Of a stretch of DNA of 64,000 nucleotides, positions 29,373 through 37,513 are shown piece after piece; positions within the stretch are counted from its first letter, which is position 1; each line of letters begins with the position of its first letter. Source of the DNA: Lachnospiraceae bacterium (GTDB lineage Bacteria > Bacillota > Clostridia > Lachnospirales > Lachnospiraceae); contig JAQXVT010000035.1 in assembly GCA_029225065.1 (NCBI GenBank), positions 62,001 through 126,000 of the forward strand, read 5' to 3'. Under the pieces are notes generated by a model that made no database searches, was not told where the DNA came from, and worked only from the letters and a program-made list of their open reading frames with translations. Position numbers and translations under genes: made by a program.

Positions 29373-30548
29373 CTAAATTTCTTCGGCCGGTTCATCGCCT
29401 TCCGCTTCCGGGCCAGAGACTCCCTGCGGCCGCACCGGAATCCCGTTTACTTCGACCGAATCATCGGCCGGGATCAGGAAATACGGCCGGCCGTTTAGGA
29501 TGCGCGTTTCGATCAGGTCGGCGCGGTCAGGCTTGACCTGAATGATGATATCCGGCGTTTTGATCTCAAATTTTCTTGTGCTGACAACGTTTGAGACGAG
29601 AAGCGGGGCATGAAGGTCACCGGCGGTCTGCTCGTACTGTTCGTCAAAATGTTCGAGCACCTCGTCGGAAGCGCCGTTGTCGTAGAGCAGCCGTTTTACG
29701 TCATCCTTTTCGAGCATGATCGGCTCCGGATCGTCTTTGCGCTCCTCAAGAAGCGTGTTTAAGGTGTCGTTGATTGTCTTGACCGTCTCAAACGTGCAGT
29801 CGGTCAGCAGGGTATCCGCGACAAGGGCATTGAAGGTCTCTTTCTGGGATGAGGCGGTCATCGGAAGCTCGCAGCCGAGCAGCAGGTGCGCAAAGTCCGG
29901 ATTCAGTTCATCCGGATTTTTGGAATAATAGAGGATGCTGTGGATATCCGTGTTGCGATCGGTGAAGGCCGGAAACAGAAAACCGGTCACCGGCGGCTCT
30001 ACAAACCAGTCGCGGATGCGCTCCTCGATGGCGTTTGTCTCCTCGTTGTAGCAAAGCCCCGGCTTCGTCAGCTTGACCGGACAGATTGCGCAGAGCATGA
30101 AATCATAGACGTACTCAGAGGCATCGAACTGTTCGAGATTGTCGGTTCCTTTTTTCGGAATATCGTACGCGCCGTGCACGAGAATGATGTAATAGTTTTC
30201 CGGGTAGACAAAGGTCTCAATGACCTTGTCGTAAAATTCATCGAGCAGTGCGTCGTCCTTTAATTCGCTGGCCCGCAGCTTCATCAGATATTCCTGCGTG
30301 CCGCCTCCGGCCTCCTGTGCCAGCGGAAATTCCATATCCAGAAGATTTTTTCCGACGGTGCCGGAGAGCGTTTTCTTGAAGATATCAAAATATTTAAACA
30401 TTTCTTCCTCAGAGATCGAGAGAAATGCTTCCTTCATCAGAGATTTTTTGTTCTTCTCCCCGTCGACGTAGCAGCCGCAGATCCGTGTGAGCGGGCAACG
30501 GTCGGGGGTGAAGAGACGTTTGATTTCAGAAATTTCCTTTTTATTCAT
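29373..30548 (-). CDS. DUF4317 family protein
   Basis: This 391-residue cytoplasmic protein matches what I recall of DUF4317, a family of unknown function common in Clostridia: the start MNKKEISEIKRLFTPDRCPLTRICGCYVDGEK is characteristic, with a CPLTRICGC cysteine cluster. No catalytic motif or membrane segment is visible; the C-terminus is acidic and Pro/Gly-rich. AAAGGA precedes the ATG. It stands alone between GH3 and a TraX-like gene, with a REP-like palindrome directly upstream. I cannot offer a function. Confidence 0.85.
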   Translation of the reverse strand: MNKKEISEIKRLFTPDRCPLTRICGCYVDGEKNKKSLMKEAFLSISEEEMFKYFDIFKKTLSGTVGKNLLDMEFPLAQEAGGGTQEYLMKLRASELKDDALLDEFYDKVIETFVYPENYYIILVHGAYDIPKKGTDNLEQFDASEYVYDFMLCAICPVKLTKPGLCYNEETNAIEERIRDWFVEPPVTGFLFPAFTDRNTDIHSILYYSKNPDELNPDFAHLLLGCELPMTASSQKETFNALVADTLLTDCTFETVKTINDTLNTLLEERKDDPEPIMLEKDDVKRLLYDNGASDEVLEHFDEQYEQTAGDLHAPLLVSNVVSTRKFEIKTPDIIIQVKPDRADLIETRILNGRPYFLIPADDSVEVNGIPVRPQGVSGPEAEGDEPAEEI

Positions 30549-30564
30549 AACAAAATCCTTTCTA

Positions 30565-30605
30565 GTTATAAGAAGGAACCCGTTTGCGGGAGGATTCCTT
30601 ATAAG
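30565..30605. repeat. REP-like palindrome (cataaggaa family)
   Basis: TTATAAGAAGGAACCC and GGGAGGATTCCTTATAA form an imperfect stem around GTTTGC. It lies directly upstream of the DUF4317 gene and downstream of the TraX-like gene. Confidence 0.65.
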
Positions 30606-30674
30606 CCTGAATTCCCCTATAATCTTGCGTACGGTATCAAAAATGTTCGCATGCCAATATCAGCCAAAATATTC

Positions 30675-31427
30675 TCACCCGTGCATCGCAAGCGCTGTAT
30701 TCAGCAGATATAAGAGCAGCAGATGTACCGGGTAAAACCAGTAGAAAAAGTATTTCATTTTCAGGCCGCGGAACCCATTGTAGAGCCAGATCGGAAGAAA
30801 TGCGATCGGCGCAGGAAGTTCCCAGGCAACAGAACACGCACCGCCAACGCACTGTACGGCGGTGGACTGTCTCATTAGATACAAGATGGCAATCAGAAAG
30901 ACGCCCTTGAAATTGTAATCGGTGTTAAGGATGATCGACAGCTGCATGCCTGCACTTAAAATCAGGATATACAAAAGGACGCGCAGGATTTTTTTGAGCA
31001 TGCTCCCGGAAAGAAACTGTTCCGTCAGGCGAAAGCCGATCAAAACGAGCAGTCCGATCAGAAGCGTGACATAAACGTTCTGTTTTTCTGGGTAATACCA
31101 CGAGCCCTTGAGTGCGAGATCAAATGGAATCTCGGAGACCACGGCAAAAAGCAGCATTCGAAATGCATATTTTGCGGCGTTTCTCGTGTGCAGAAAGCCT
31201 TCCACCAGAAGAAAGCAGAAGATCGGAAACGCGATTCGCCCGATGGATCTTGAGAGATTGTAGGCGGACACAAAAAAAGCCTGCCGCCCGGGCACCGCTG
31301 TGATGGAAGGAAGATGGCACAGCGTGCGCAGCACGGTGGCTCCGGTGTGATCGATCAGCATCGAAAAGACGGCGATCAGTTTTAAGGTACTTCCGGAGAT
31401 ACCGGAAAAATGAGATTGACGGGACAT
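30675..31427 (-). CDS. TraX-family membrane protein
   Basis: This 250-residue protein has about seven or eight hydrophobic segments and the TraX start pattern SGSTLKLIAVFSMLIDHTG with the conserved Asp-His. TraX of the F plasmid acetylates pilin, but chromosomal TraX-like proteins in Firmicutes are probably integral-membrane acyltransferases acting on some surface component. LVEGFLHTRNAAKYAFRML is another family segment. AGGAGG lies five bases before the ATG. No conjugation genes are nearby, so a pilus role is unlikely. Confidence 0.85.
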   Translation of the reverse strand: MSRQSHFSGISGSTLKLIAVFSMLIDHTGATVLRTLCHLPSITAVPGRQAFFVSAYNLSRSIGRIAFPIFCFLLVEGFLHTRNAAKYAFRMLLFAVVSEIPFDLALKGSWYYPEKQNVYVTLLIGLLVLIGFRLTEQFLSGSMLKKILRVLLYILILSAGMQLSIILNTDYNFKGVFLIAILYLMRQSTAVQCVGGACSVAWELPAPIAFLPIWLYNGFRGLKMKYFFYWFYPVHLLLLYLLNTALAMHG

Positions 31428-31457
31428 GAGGCCTCCTGATTAAAAAAGAAATAAGCG

Positions 31458-31480
31458 AAAGCATTTTTCAAACATGCTCT
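31458..31480. repeat. terminal fragment of the MITE-like element
   Basis: AAAGCATTTTTCAAACATGCTCT matches the right end of the element at 22251-22413 and the ends at 35438-35512 and 36147-36207. Confidence 0.5.
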
Positions 31481-31485
31481 ATGTC

Positions 31486-31514
31486 AGAATAAGCATTTTA
31501 AAGACGTTTGTCAA
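31486..31514 (-). promoter_or_regulatory. promoter of the TraX-like gene
   Basis: On the minus strand a perfect TTGACA (31509-31514) and TATTCT (31486-31491) are 17 bases apart. It lies just after the htpG terminator, so the TraX-like gene has its own transcript. Confidence 0.65.
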
Positions 31515-31517
31515 GAC

Positions 31518-31556
31518 AGAAAAAACGGGCGGAGTTTGGTAACTCTGCCCGTTTGG
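31518..31556 (-). terminator. rho-independent terminator of htpG
   Basis: On the minus strand AAACGGGCAGAGTT pairs with AACTCCGCCCGTTT around a four-base loop and is followed by a T-run. It ends the htpG transcript about 110 bases after its stop codon. Confidence 0.85.
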
Positions 31557-31620
31557 TGGACTATAGTCAACTGTTTTCGCTGATCCTGATATGCGAAGAT
31601 TTTTGATACCAGAGGCAAGA

Positions 31621-31662
31621 TCATAAGGAATCCTCCCACTGACGTGAGTCCCTCCTTATGAT
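31621..31662. repeat. REP-like palindrome (cataaggaa family)
   Basis: TCATAAGGA (31621-31629) pairs with TCCTTATGA (31653-31661), with CAC/GTG in the centre. It abuts the htpG stop codon. Confidence 0.7.
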
Positions 31663-33743
31663 TACTCATTTGCCAACAGCATCAGAATCTCATTGCTTCT
31701 CGCAATAAATTTTGTCATCTCGTCCGGATTTAAGGTCTTGTGTGCGAGCATAGCCAGATCGTACAGCTGCTCACAGATCATTGGAACGTGCTCACTGTCT
31801 TTGTGTGCTGCCACGTACTGTACCAGCTTGTTGTTTGCGTTGAGCACGAGCGTTTCCTCATTGCCGAACATGGACGGATCCATGCCATACATGCCGTACA
31901 TCTTCATCATTTCCTGCATTCTGCGGTTTTCCTCGGAGAGCGTCATCATAGAGGAAACGTTTGCGTTTTTCAGCTTTTCGACCTTGACGGTCAGCTTGTC
32001 CTTGCCAAGTGCTTTGCGGAAGACTTCGGTCAGAGTATCAGTGGTCTCTTTCAGAGCAGCCTCATCAGTCTCCTCCTTGAAGGTGTCTGTGACATCCGCA
32101 TCGATCCGCTGGAATTTCAGGTCATCACGCAGCTGCTCCATATGTGTGATGAACGCGGAATCGATGTTGTGCTTAAGGATAACGGCATCGAGTCCTGCCT
32201 CGCGGAACATATTGATGTACTGGCTCTGCTGAATCTCGTCGGTGACGTAATAGATGGTTGTTTTCTCCGGCTCTTTTGTCTCCTCGGAAGCGGAATCCTT
32301 TGCATCTGCATTCTCAGTTGTTTCAGCTGTGGTCTCGCTTTCTTTGGTCTCAGAATCCTCTTCCTTCTTTGCAGCCAGATCCTGAATGGTCAGGTATTTG
32401 CCGTTGATATCTTTGTAAAGAATGTAATCGCCCATCTTTTCGCCGAATTTATGGTCCTTGATGCAGCCGAATTTGATGAACGGGCTGATGTCATCCCAGT
32501 ATTTCTCATAGGATTCGCGGTCAGTCTTGCACATACCGGTCAGCTTGTCTGCAACCTTCTTTGTGATGTAATCAGAAATCTTCTTTACAAAACCATCGTT
32601 CTGCAGTGCGCTTCTCGATACGTTCAGCGGAAGATCCGGGCAGTCGATCACACCCTTTAAGAGCATCAGGAATTCCGGAATGACTTCTTTGATATTGTCT
32701 GCGATGAAGACCTGATTGTTGTAAAGCTTGATCGTGCCTTCGATGGAATCATACTCGGTGTTGATCTTCGGGAAATACAGGATGCCTTTTAAGTTGAACG
32801 GATAATCCATATTCAGATGGATCCAGAACAGCGGCTCCTTGTAATCCATAAATACCTTGCGGTAAAATTCTTTGTATTCCTCATCGGTGCAGTCCTTCGG
32901 CTGTTTTGTCCACAGCGGGTTTGGATCGCTTAAGGATACCGGGCGCTTGTTGATCTTGACACGGTCGCGGGCCGGAGAGACCTCAACGACTTCTTTTTCA
33001 CCGTTTTCGTTTTCTTTTTCTTCGGTCTTTGCATCCTCATGGATACGCTCGACAATTACGTCGTCGTCCCGCAGCTCGGATTCGTCGATTGTCTCATATT
33101 CCTGCTCCGCATTTGCTTTGGAAAGGAAAATCTCTACCGGCATGAAAGAGCAGTATTTGCTGATGACTTCACGCATACGGTATTCATTTGCAAATTCAAG
33201 GCAGTCATCAGAAAGGAAGAGGGTGATTTCCGTACCGACCTCTGTGCGGTGTCCCTCGTCGATCGAATACTCTGTACCGCCGTCGCACTCCCAGTGTACC
33301 GGCTTTGCATCCTTCTGCCAGGAGAGCGTATCGATGTGAACCTCGTCAGCTACCATAAATACGGAATAAAAACCGAGTCCGAAGTGACCGATGATCTCAT
33401 CCTTTGTCGTCTTGTCTTTGTATTTGTTCAGGAAATCTGTTGCGCCGGAAAAGGCGATCTGTGTGATGTATTCCTCAACCTCTGCGGCAGTCATACCAAG
33501 TCCGTTATCGATGAATTTCAGAGTTTTTTCATCCGGGTTGACGATGACCTCGATTTTCTTTTTGTAATTATCCGGATATTCGTATTCACCCATCATCTCA
33601 AGCTTTGCCAGCTTGGTGATTGCGTCGCAGCCATTGGAAATGACCTCGCGGACGAAAATGTCATGGTCGGAATACAGCCATTTTTTAATAATGGGAAAGA
33701 TATTTTCACTGTTGATGGAAAGACTTCCGGTTCTCTTGCTCAT
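31662..33743 (-). CDS. htpG: molecular chaperone HtpG (Hsp90)
   Basis: This 693-residue ATP-dependent chaperone has the GHKL ATPase domain at the N-terminus (REVISNGCDAITKL, FIDNGLGM, GHFGLGFYSVFMVAD), then middle and dimerisation domains. It is about 60-70 residues longer than Escherichia coli HtpG (624). The extra length lies in two acidic inserts: one near residue 230 (EEKENENGEKEVVEVSP) and a longer Glu/Thr/Ser-rich one near residue 480. The charged linker of eukaryotic Hsp90 is in a similar place to the first. AAAAAGGAG precedes the ATG. Control by HrcA is likely from a perfect CIRCE element just upstream of its promoter. Confidence 0.96.
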   Translation of the reverse strand: MSKRTGSLSINSENIFPIIKKWLYSDHDIFVREVISNGCDAITKLAKLEMMGEYEYPDNYKKKIEVIVNPDEKTLKFIDNGLGMTAAEVEEYITQIAFSGATDFLNKYKDKTTKDEIIGHFGLGFYSVFMVADEVHIDTLSWQKDAKPVHWECDGGTEYSIDEGHRTEVGTEITLFLSDDCLEFANEYRMREVISKYCSFMPVEIFLSKANAEQEYETIDESELRDDDVIVERIHEDAKTEEKENENGEKEVVEVSPARDRVKINKRPVSLSDPNPLWTKQPKDCTDEEYKEFYRKVFMDYKEPLFWIHLNMDYPFNLKGILYFPKINTEYDSIEGTIKLYNNQVFIADNIKEVIPEFLMLLKGVIDCPDLPLNVSRSALQNDGFVKKISDYITKKVADKLTGMCKTDRESYEKYWDDISPFIKFGCIKDHKFGEKMGDYILYKDINGKYLTIQDLAAKKEEDSETKESETTAETTENADAKDSASEETKEPEKTTIYYVTDEIQQSQYINMFREAGLDAVILKHNIDSAFITHMEQLRDDLKFQRIDADVTDTFKEETDEAALKETTDTLTEVFRKALGKDKLTVKVEKLKNANVSSMMTLSEENRRMQEMMKMYGMYGMDPSMFGNEETLVLNANNKLVQYVAAHKDSEHVPMICEQLYDLAMLAHKTLNPDEMTKFIARSNEILMLLANE

Positions 33744-33852
33744 ATTATAACAACTCCTTTTTGTTCATGTACAAACTGTTTTTTCTGTGTGAGGCAGATC
33801 CTCAAAAAGTCGATAGAAAAATTTTTTGATAAACTGCCCGTCTCTAATGTGT

Positions 33853-33881
33853 ATGATAATACTGCTAGAACAAAAAGTCAA
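33853..33881 (-). promoter_or_regulatory. sigma-A promoter of htpG
   Basis: On the minus strand TTGACT (33876-33881) and TATCAT (33853-33858) are 17 bases apart, about 110 bases before the start codon. The CIRCE element ends eight bases upstream of the minus-35. Confidence 0.75.
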
Positions 33882-33888
33882 GAAAAAA

Positions 33889-33915
33889 TTAGCACTCGTT
33901 TTTAATGAGTGCTAA
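33889..33915. promoter_or_regulatory. CIRCE element, HrcA operator
   Basis: TTAGCACTC (33889-33897) and GAGTGCTAA (33907-33915) are perfect inverted repeats with the canonical nine-base spacer. It is placed just upstream of the htpG promoter. The right half-site also encodes the last codons of the upstream DUF5721 gene, whose TAA stop lies in the spacer, so the operator is built into a coding sequence. Confidence 0.93.
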
Positions 33916-34405
33916 CAATGATTTCTTTCTTATGAAAAAACTTCTCAAGCATCGCATCCCAGGCATGGTCGAGGGAATGGTCCATCGTAAAAATGCGAAG
34001 GGAACTTCCGCTGATGCAGGAAAGATGGGTGCCGTCATAGCGCAGGGTTAAAAACAGCCCGTCCACGTCTTCGGGGCGGTGCGAAAGACCCGACTGGCGG
34101 ATCAGGGATTCGACGTTGTGCGGGGCGAGCCGAAAGACGATCTGAAAGGAGAGCGGTGTGTTTTTTCCCTTCATCAGCTCAAAAAAGAGCGGCCGCACAC
34201 GCTTCCAGAGAACGTAGCCGCATTGCTCGGTAGTGAGTGCTTCGGCTTCATCGGTGCTGAAGTAATCCGGGTGCATCGTGCCGTCGAGGTGGAAGGCTGC
34301 GTAGGTCGTGACCGAGGCCTCCGATAAAAGAAAAGTATCGAAGGTGTCGGTAAGCAGCAGTTTTTTCATGAAATCTTTCAGGTCTTGAATCTGATAGGAC
34401 TGCAA
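33902..34405 (-). CDS. DUF5721 family protein
   Basis: This 167-residue cytoplasmic protein resembles the DUF5721 family of Lachnospiraceae, of unknown function. Visible features are the start QSYQIQDLKDFMKKLLLTDTFDTFLL, the WKRVRPLFFELMKGK segment and a C-terminal FFHKKEIIVSTH. I place the start at TTG 34405 because AAAGGAG lies seven bases upstream; the longer frames lack a ribosome-binding site. Its last codons overlap the CIRCE operator of htpG. Read-through from this gene could reach htpG, which lies on the same strand. Confidence 0.75.
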   Translation of the reverse strand: MQSYQIQDLKDFMKKLLLTDTFDTFLLSEASVTTYAAFHLDGTMHPDYFSTDEAEALTTEQCGYVLWKRVRPLFFELMKGKNTPLSFQIVFRLAPHNVESLIRQSGLSHRPEDVDGLFLTLRYDGTHLSCISGSSLRIFTMDHSLDHAWDAMLEKFFHKKEIIVSTH

Positions 34406-34500
34406 AATAGTTCTCCTTTCCATAACAAAGCTCGTTCTTCTTATTATAACGCACGAAAATCCGGAAAACCATAAAAATTTTGAAAAGTGTGATTTTCCCC

Positions 34501-34529
34501 TTTTCAAGAGAATATACTTATGCTATGAT
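34501..34529 (+). promoter_or_regulatory. promoter of the DegV gene
   Basis: TTTTCA (34501-34506) and TATGAT (34524-34529) are 17 bases apart, about 70 bases before the start codon. The minus-35 match is moderate. Confidence 0.5.
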
Positions 34530-34598
34530 AATATAGTATTGAAAACCAGATTATAAGATTTTAAAAACACCAACTAAACGTTTCGGGAGGCAATAGAT

Positions 34599-35438
34599 AT
34601 GGAGTACGTAATTGTAATGGACAGCTGCGGTGAGTGCACTGCGGAGATGAAGGAAGATGAGAGAGTCATTTCCGCACCGCTTACGCTGCAGGTGGATGAG
34701 CATATGATCATCGATGATGACACCTTTGATCAGGCAGATTTTCTGAAGAAGGTGGCTGACAGTCCGAACTGCCCGAAGTCTGCATGCCCGTCCCCGGATT
34801 ATTATAAGGAGGCATTTGAAAAGGCAGAAAAGCGCGCATACGGTGTCACACTCTCTTCTGAGCTGAGCGGTTCGTACAACAGCGCGATGCTCGCCAGAGA
34901 CCTGATTTTGGAGGAGCGTCCGGAACTTCAGATTCATGTATTCAATTCCCGTTCGGCCTCAGTCGGCGAGACCTTGATTACGGCAAAGATTCAGGAGTGC
35001 GAAGCGAAGGGAATGGATTTCGCGGAGGTAGTCGAGACCGTCGAGAACTACATCGACACGCAGAATACCTACTTTGTTCTGGAAAATCTGGAGACTCTGC
35101 GTAAAAATGGCCGCCTGAGCAACCTCAAGGCGTTTGTGGCTTCCGCGCTTAAAATCAAGCCGGTCATGGGTTCCACGCCGGAAGGGTCCATCGTGCAGCT
35201 CGACCAGGCGCGCGGCATGAACAAAGCGCTGGTGAAGATGGTAAATTATGCCGCGGAGGCGGCGGAGGATCCGGAGGAGAAGATTCTTGGCATTACACAC
35301 TGCAACTGCCCGGAGCGCGCTGAGGCAGTCAAAAAGGCGATTCTTGAGAAAATTTCCGTAAAGGATGTCATTTTGCTCGATACGGCAGGCGTTTCTTCCA
35401 TGTATGCGAACGACGGCGGCGTGATTGTGGTACTGTGA
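34599..35438 (+). CDS. DegV family fatty acid-binding protein
   Basis: This 279-residue protein has the DegV (FakB) fold, which binds a fatty acid and presents it to the FakA kinase for phosphorylation and lipid synthesis. Family marks are the start YVIVMDSCGE, SACPSPDYYKEAF, TLSSELSGSYNSA, the LENLETLRKNGRLS helix and KIKPVMGSTPEG. The first lipid-contact motif usually reads DS(T/S); here it is DSCGECT, a small variation. GGGAGG precedes the ATG. No FakA gene is nearby. It appears monocistronic; a half copy of the MITE-like repeat begins at its stop codon. Confidence 0.93.
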   Translation: MEYVIVMDSCGECTAEMKEDERVISAPLTLQVDEHMIIDDDTFDQADFLKKVADSPNCPKSACPSPDYYKEAFEKAEKRAYGVTLSSELSGSYNSAMLARDLILEERPELQIHVFNSRSASVGETLITAKIQECEAKGMDFAEVVETVENYIDTQNTYFVLENLETLRKNGRLSNLKAFVASALKIKPVMGSTPEGSIVQLDQARGMNKALVKMVNYAAEAAEDPEEKILGITHCNCPERAEAVKKAILEKISVKDVILLDTAGVSSMYANDGGVIVVL

Positions 35439-35512
35439 GGCCCTCATTCAGAGGAAATCTTCCACAGATTGCGGCGCACATCCTGCAGAAAGCGTTTTTC
35501 AAACACGCTCTG
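35438..35512. repeat. half copy of the MITE-like element
   Basis: This stretch matches the right arm of the element at 22251-22413 (shared words CCCTCATTCAGA and CACATC-TGCAGAAAGC) and ends in TTTTTCAAACACGCTCT. It starts exactly at the DegV stop codon. The left arm is absent. Confidence 0.6.
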
Positions 35513-35541
35513 ATGTCTGTATAAAATCACAGAAGAAAAAC

Positions 35542-35569
35542 TTGAATTTTCATACAGATCGTGTATACT
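35542..35569 (+). promoter_or_regulatory. promoter of the small membrane protein gene
   Basis: TTGAAT (35542-35547) and TATACT (35564-35569) are 16 bases apart, 36 bases before the start codon. Confidence 0.65.
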
Positions 35570-35604
35570 GGAGGAAGAATCTGTTTTGACAAAGGAGAGA
35601 TAGC

Positions 35605-35865
35605 ATGAGTCAGGCAAAAGTTGACCGTTATAAAGAAGAAAAGAAAAACCGTGCCAAGATCATCAAAAAAGAGAAGCGGCAGCTTCTGGCGATGAAATTA
35701 GGTGCATCCGCAGTGGCAATTGTGCTGGTTGCGTGGTTTGGAGTTTCTGTTTACCTTGGATTTCAGTCACAGGATGCAACGACGACTACGGAGAAAGTAA
35801 CTTACACCATCAATACCTCAGCGATTGATAGTTTCCTTACGGATCTGTATACAACAGCAGACTAA
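35605..35865 (+). CDS. small single-pass membrane protein
   Basis: This 86-residue protein has a very basic cytoplasmic N-terminus (about 1-28, rich in Lys), one membrane segment (about 31-52, LGASAVAIVLVAWFGVSVYLG) and a short Thr-rich outer tail ending in Asp. It has its own promoter, AAAGGAG site and strong terminator, so it is a well-defined monocistronic gene despite its size. I recognise no family with certainty. The layout suits a membrane-bound modulator or a structural envelope peptide. Confidence 0.75.
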   Translation: MSQAKVDRYKEEKKNRAKIIKKEKRQLLAMKLGASAVAIVLVAWFGVSVYLGFQSQDATTTTEKVTYTINTSAIDSFLTDLYTTAD

Positions 35866-35937
35866 GTGGAGCGGTGTACATTTAACCGAGTCAGAAACAT
35901 CAAAGAACTGTTTCAGACAAAATCGCATAAAAGCGGA

Positions 35938-35986
35938 TTAAAAAATCCGGTGATATATTTCAAAAATATGTCACCGGATTTTTTTG
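35938..35986 (+). terminator. rho-independent terminator of the small membrane protein gene
   Basis: AAAAATCCGGTGA (35941-35953) pairs perfectly with TCACCGGATTTTT (35971-35983), followed by more T. The 60-residue ORF over it is an artefact. Confidence 0.92.
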
Positions 35987-36146
35987 CCGGGATTCCTTAT
36001 GTTTCTGCGTCCGGTATAGAAAAAACGGCAGAATATCAGATTCGGTGAACCGTACAATACACTAAATTTTCACAAAATTACCATAATCGGAACACAATTC
36101 CATCAAAAAAGGGACACAAACGTCCCCTAAAATGTTCACAGATTCC

Positions 36147-36207
36147 AAAGCGTATTTGAAAAATTATTCAGTAGATTGTATGGAAAGAATTTTTCAAACA
36201 CGCTCTG
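36147..36207. repeat. minimal MITE-like copy with inverted ends
   Basis: AAAGCGTATTTGAAAAATT on the left and AATTTTTCAAACACGCTCT on the right are inverted repeats matching the termini of the element at 22251-22413, with only about 20 bases between them. It lies about 100 bases upstream of the NEW3 gene. Confidence 0.6.
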
Positions 36208-36308
36208 GCAGCGGTAAGAAAAGACAAAACCGCAGGAGCAGGCAGAACAGCAAGGCGTGGGTATCTGTCTGACGCAGAACAGGAAAAATATGGAAGGAGT
36301 TCACAGCA

Positions 36309-37511
36309 ATGAAGAGTGTGAAGGAAATCAGGAAAAGAGCAGGTGCAGGTGTGGCAGCAATGGCGATGGCTGCAGCAATGATGATGAGCAGCATGCCGGT
36401 CTATGCGGCAGGAGAAGGACTCGATATGAGCACCGATTATCCGGGCATTACGGTAAAGGCGGGTGATACGGTAAGCTTCGGACTGGATTTTTCCTGTGAC
36501 GAGGGAACCTCCTATGATGCTGATCTTTCAGTAAAGTCACTGCCGGACGGTTGGAGCGGTTACTTCAAAGGTGACAGCAAGCAGGTAACAAGAGTACATA
36601 TCGACGGTGATGCGCAGGATACCGACAGTAAAAGCAGCACAGATTTCAGCCTGACCGTGCCGGAGGATACAGAGGATGGTACTTACACGGTAGAACTGGA
36701 GGCAGATGGCGGAAAAGGAGCATCTGATACGCTGGAACTTGCGGTAACGGTAAGCAAAGAAGAGGTCATGCAGAGTACCTTTACCTCTGAGTATCCGGAG
36801 CAGCAGGGCGCATCCGGTACAACATTCAGCTTTGACACAACGCTTGTAAACAACCGTGCGACCGATCAATCCTACAGCTTATCAGCAGAGGCGCCGAGCG
36901 GCTGGCAGGTAACGTTTACTCCGTCAGGAGAGAGTGCGAATGTGGCAAGCCTGAATGTTGATGCGGGCAGCAGTCAGGGCCTTACTGTAACGGTTACCCC
37001 GCCGGATGATGTGGAAAAAGGAGACTATACAATTCCGATCTCCGCGATTTCCGCAGAGGATACGTTGAACCAGGATCTTTCCGTATCGATCACGGGTACC
37101 TACAATGTTTCGCTTTCCACACCGGACGGACGTCTGAGCCTTGATGCATATGCGGACAAAGAGTCGAGCGTGACACTTAGCATCACAAACAACGGAAACG
37201 TAGATCTGACGAACCTGAATCTGACTTCTACCGCACCGACAGACTGGGATGTATCCTTCAGCGAGTCGACAATCGATACACTGGAAGCAGGTGCGACAAA
37301 AGAAGTGACCGCTTATATCAAACCGGCGCAGGATGTTATCACAGGCGATTATGTGACCGATATTACCATTAAAAATGATTCCGCATCAAGCATGGCAGAG
37401 TTCCGTGTCTCTGTAAAGACACCGACGACCTGGGGCATTGTGGCAGTTGCAATTATTGTGGTACTGGTAGCGGTACTGGCTGGAATCTTTAAGAAGTTCG
37501 GGAGACGATAA
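36309..37511 (+). CDS. exported NEW3-domain protein with C-terminal membrane anchor
   Basis: This 400-residue protein has a signal peptide (about 1-33, ending PVYAAGEG), then three repeats of a beta-sandwich about 105-115 residues long (each with a phrase like LPDGWSGYF, APSGWQVTF or APTDWDVSF) that I assign to the NEW3 type, and a final membrane segment (about 374-395) with a short basic tail. Such proteins sit outside the cell and often neighbour ABC-2 exporters. Its gene ends two bases before the ATPase gene, so the three form an operon. The exact role is unknown; the domain might capture or display a ligand for the exporter. AAGGAG precedes the ATG. Confidence 0.85.
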   Translation: MKSVKEIRKRAGAGVAAMAMAAAMMMSSMPVYAAGEGLDMSTDYPGITVKAGDTVSFGLDFSCDEGTSYDADLSVKSLPDGWSGYFKGDSKQVTRVHIDGDAQDTDSKSSTDFSLTVPEDTEDGTYTVELEADGGKGASDTLELAVTVSKEEVMQSTFTSEYPEQQGASGTTFSFDTTLVNNRATDQSYSLSAEAPSGWQVTFTPSGESANVASLNVDAGSSQGLTVTVTPPDDVEKGDYTIPISAISAEDTLNQDLSVSITGTYNVSLSTPDGRLSLDAYADKESSVTLSITNNGNVDLTNLNLTSTAPTDWDVSFSESTIDTLEAGATKEVTAYIKPAQDVITGDYVTDITIKNDSASSMAEFRVSVKTPTTWGIVAVAIIVVLVAVLAGIFKKFGRR

Positions 37512-37513
37512 CC

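Noticed and set aside
30675-31427. TraX as a sign of a conjugative element
   Set aside because: No relaxase, type IV secretion or integrase genes are nearby; chromosomal TraX-like proteins are common in Firmicutes.
35866-36048. 60-residue plus-strand ORF
   Set aside because: It is read through a strong terminator hairpin and has no ribosome-binding site.
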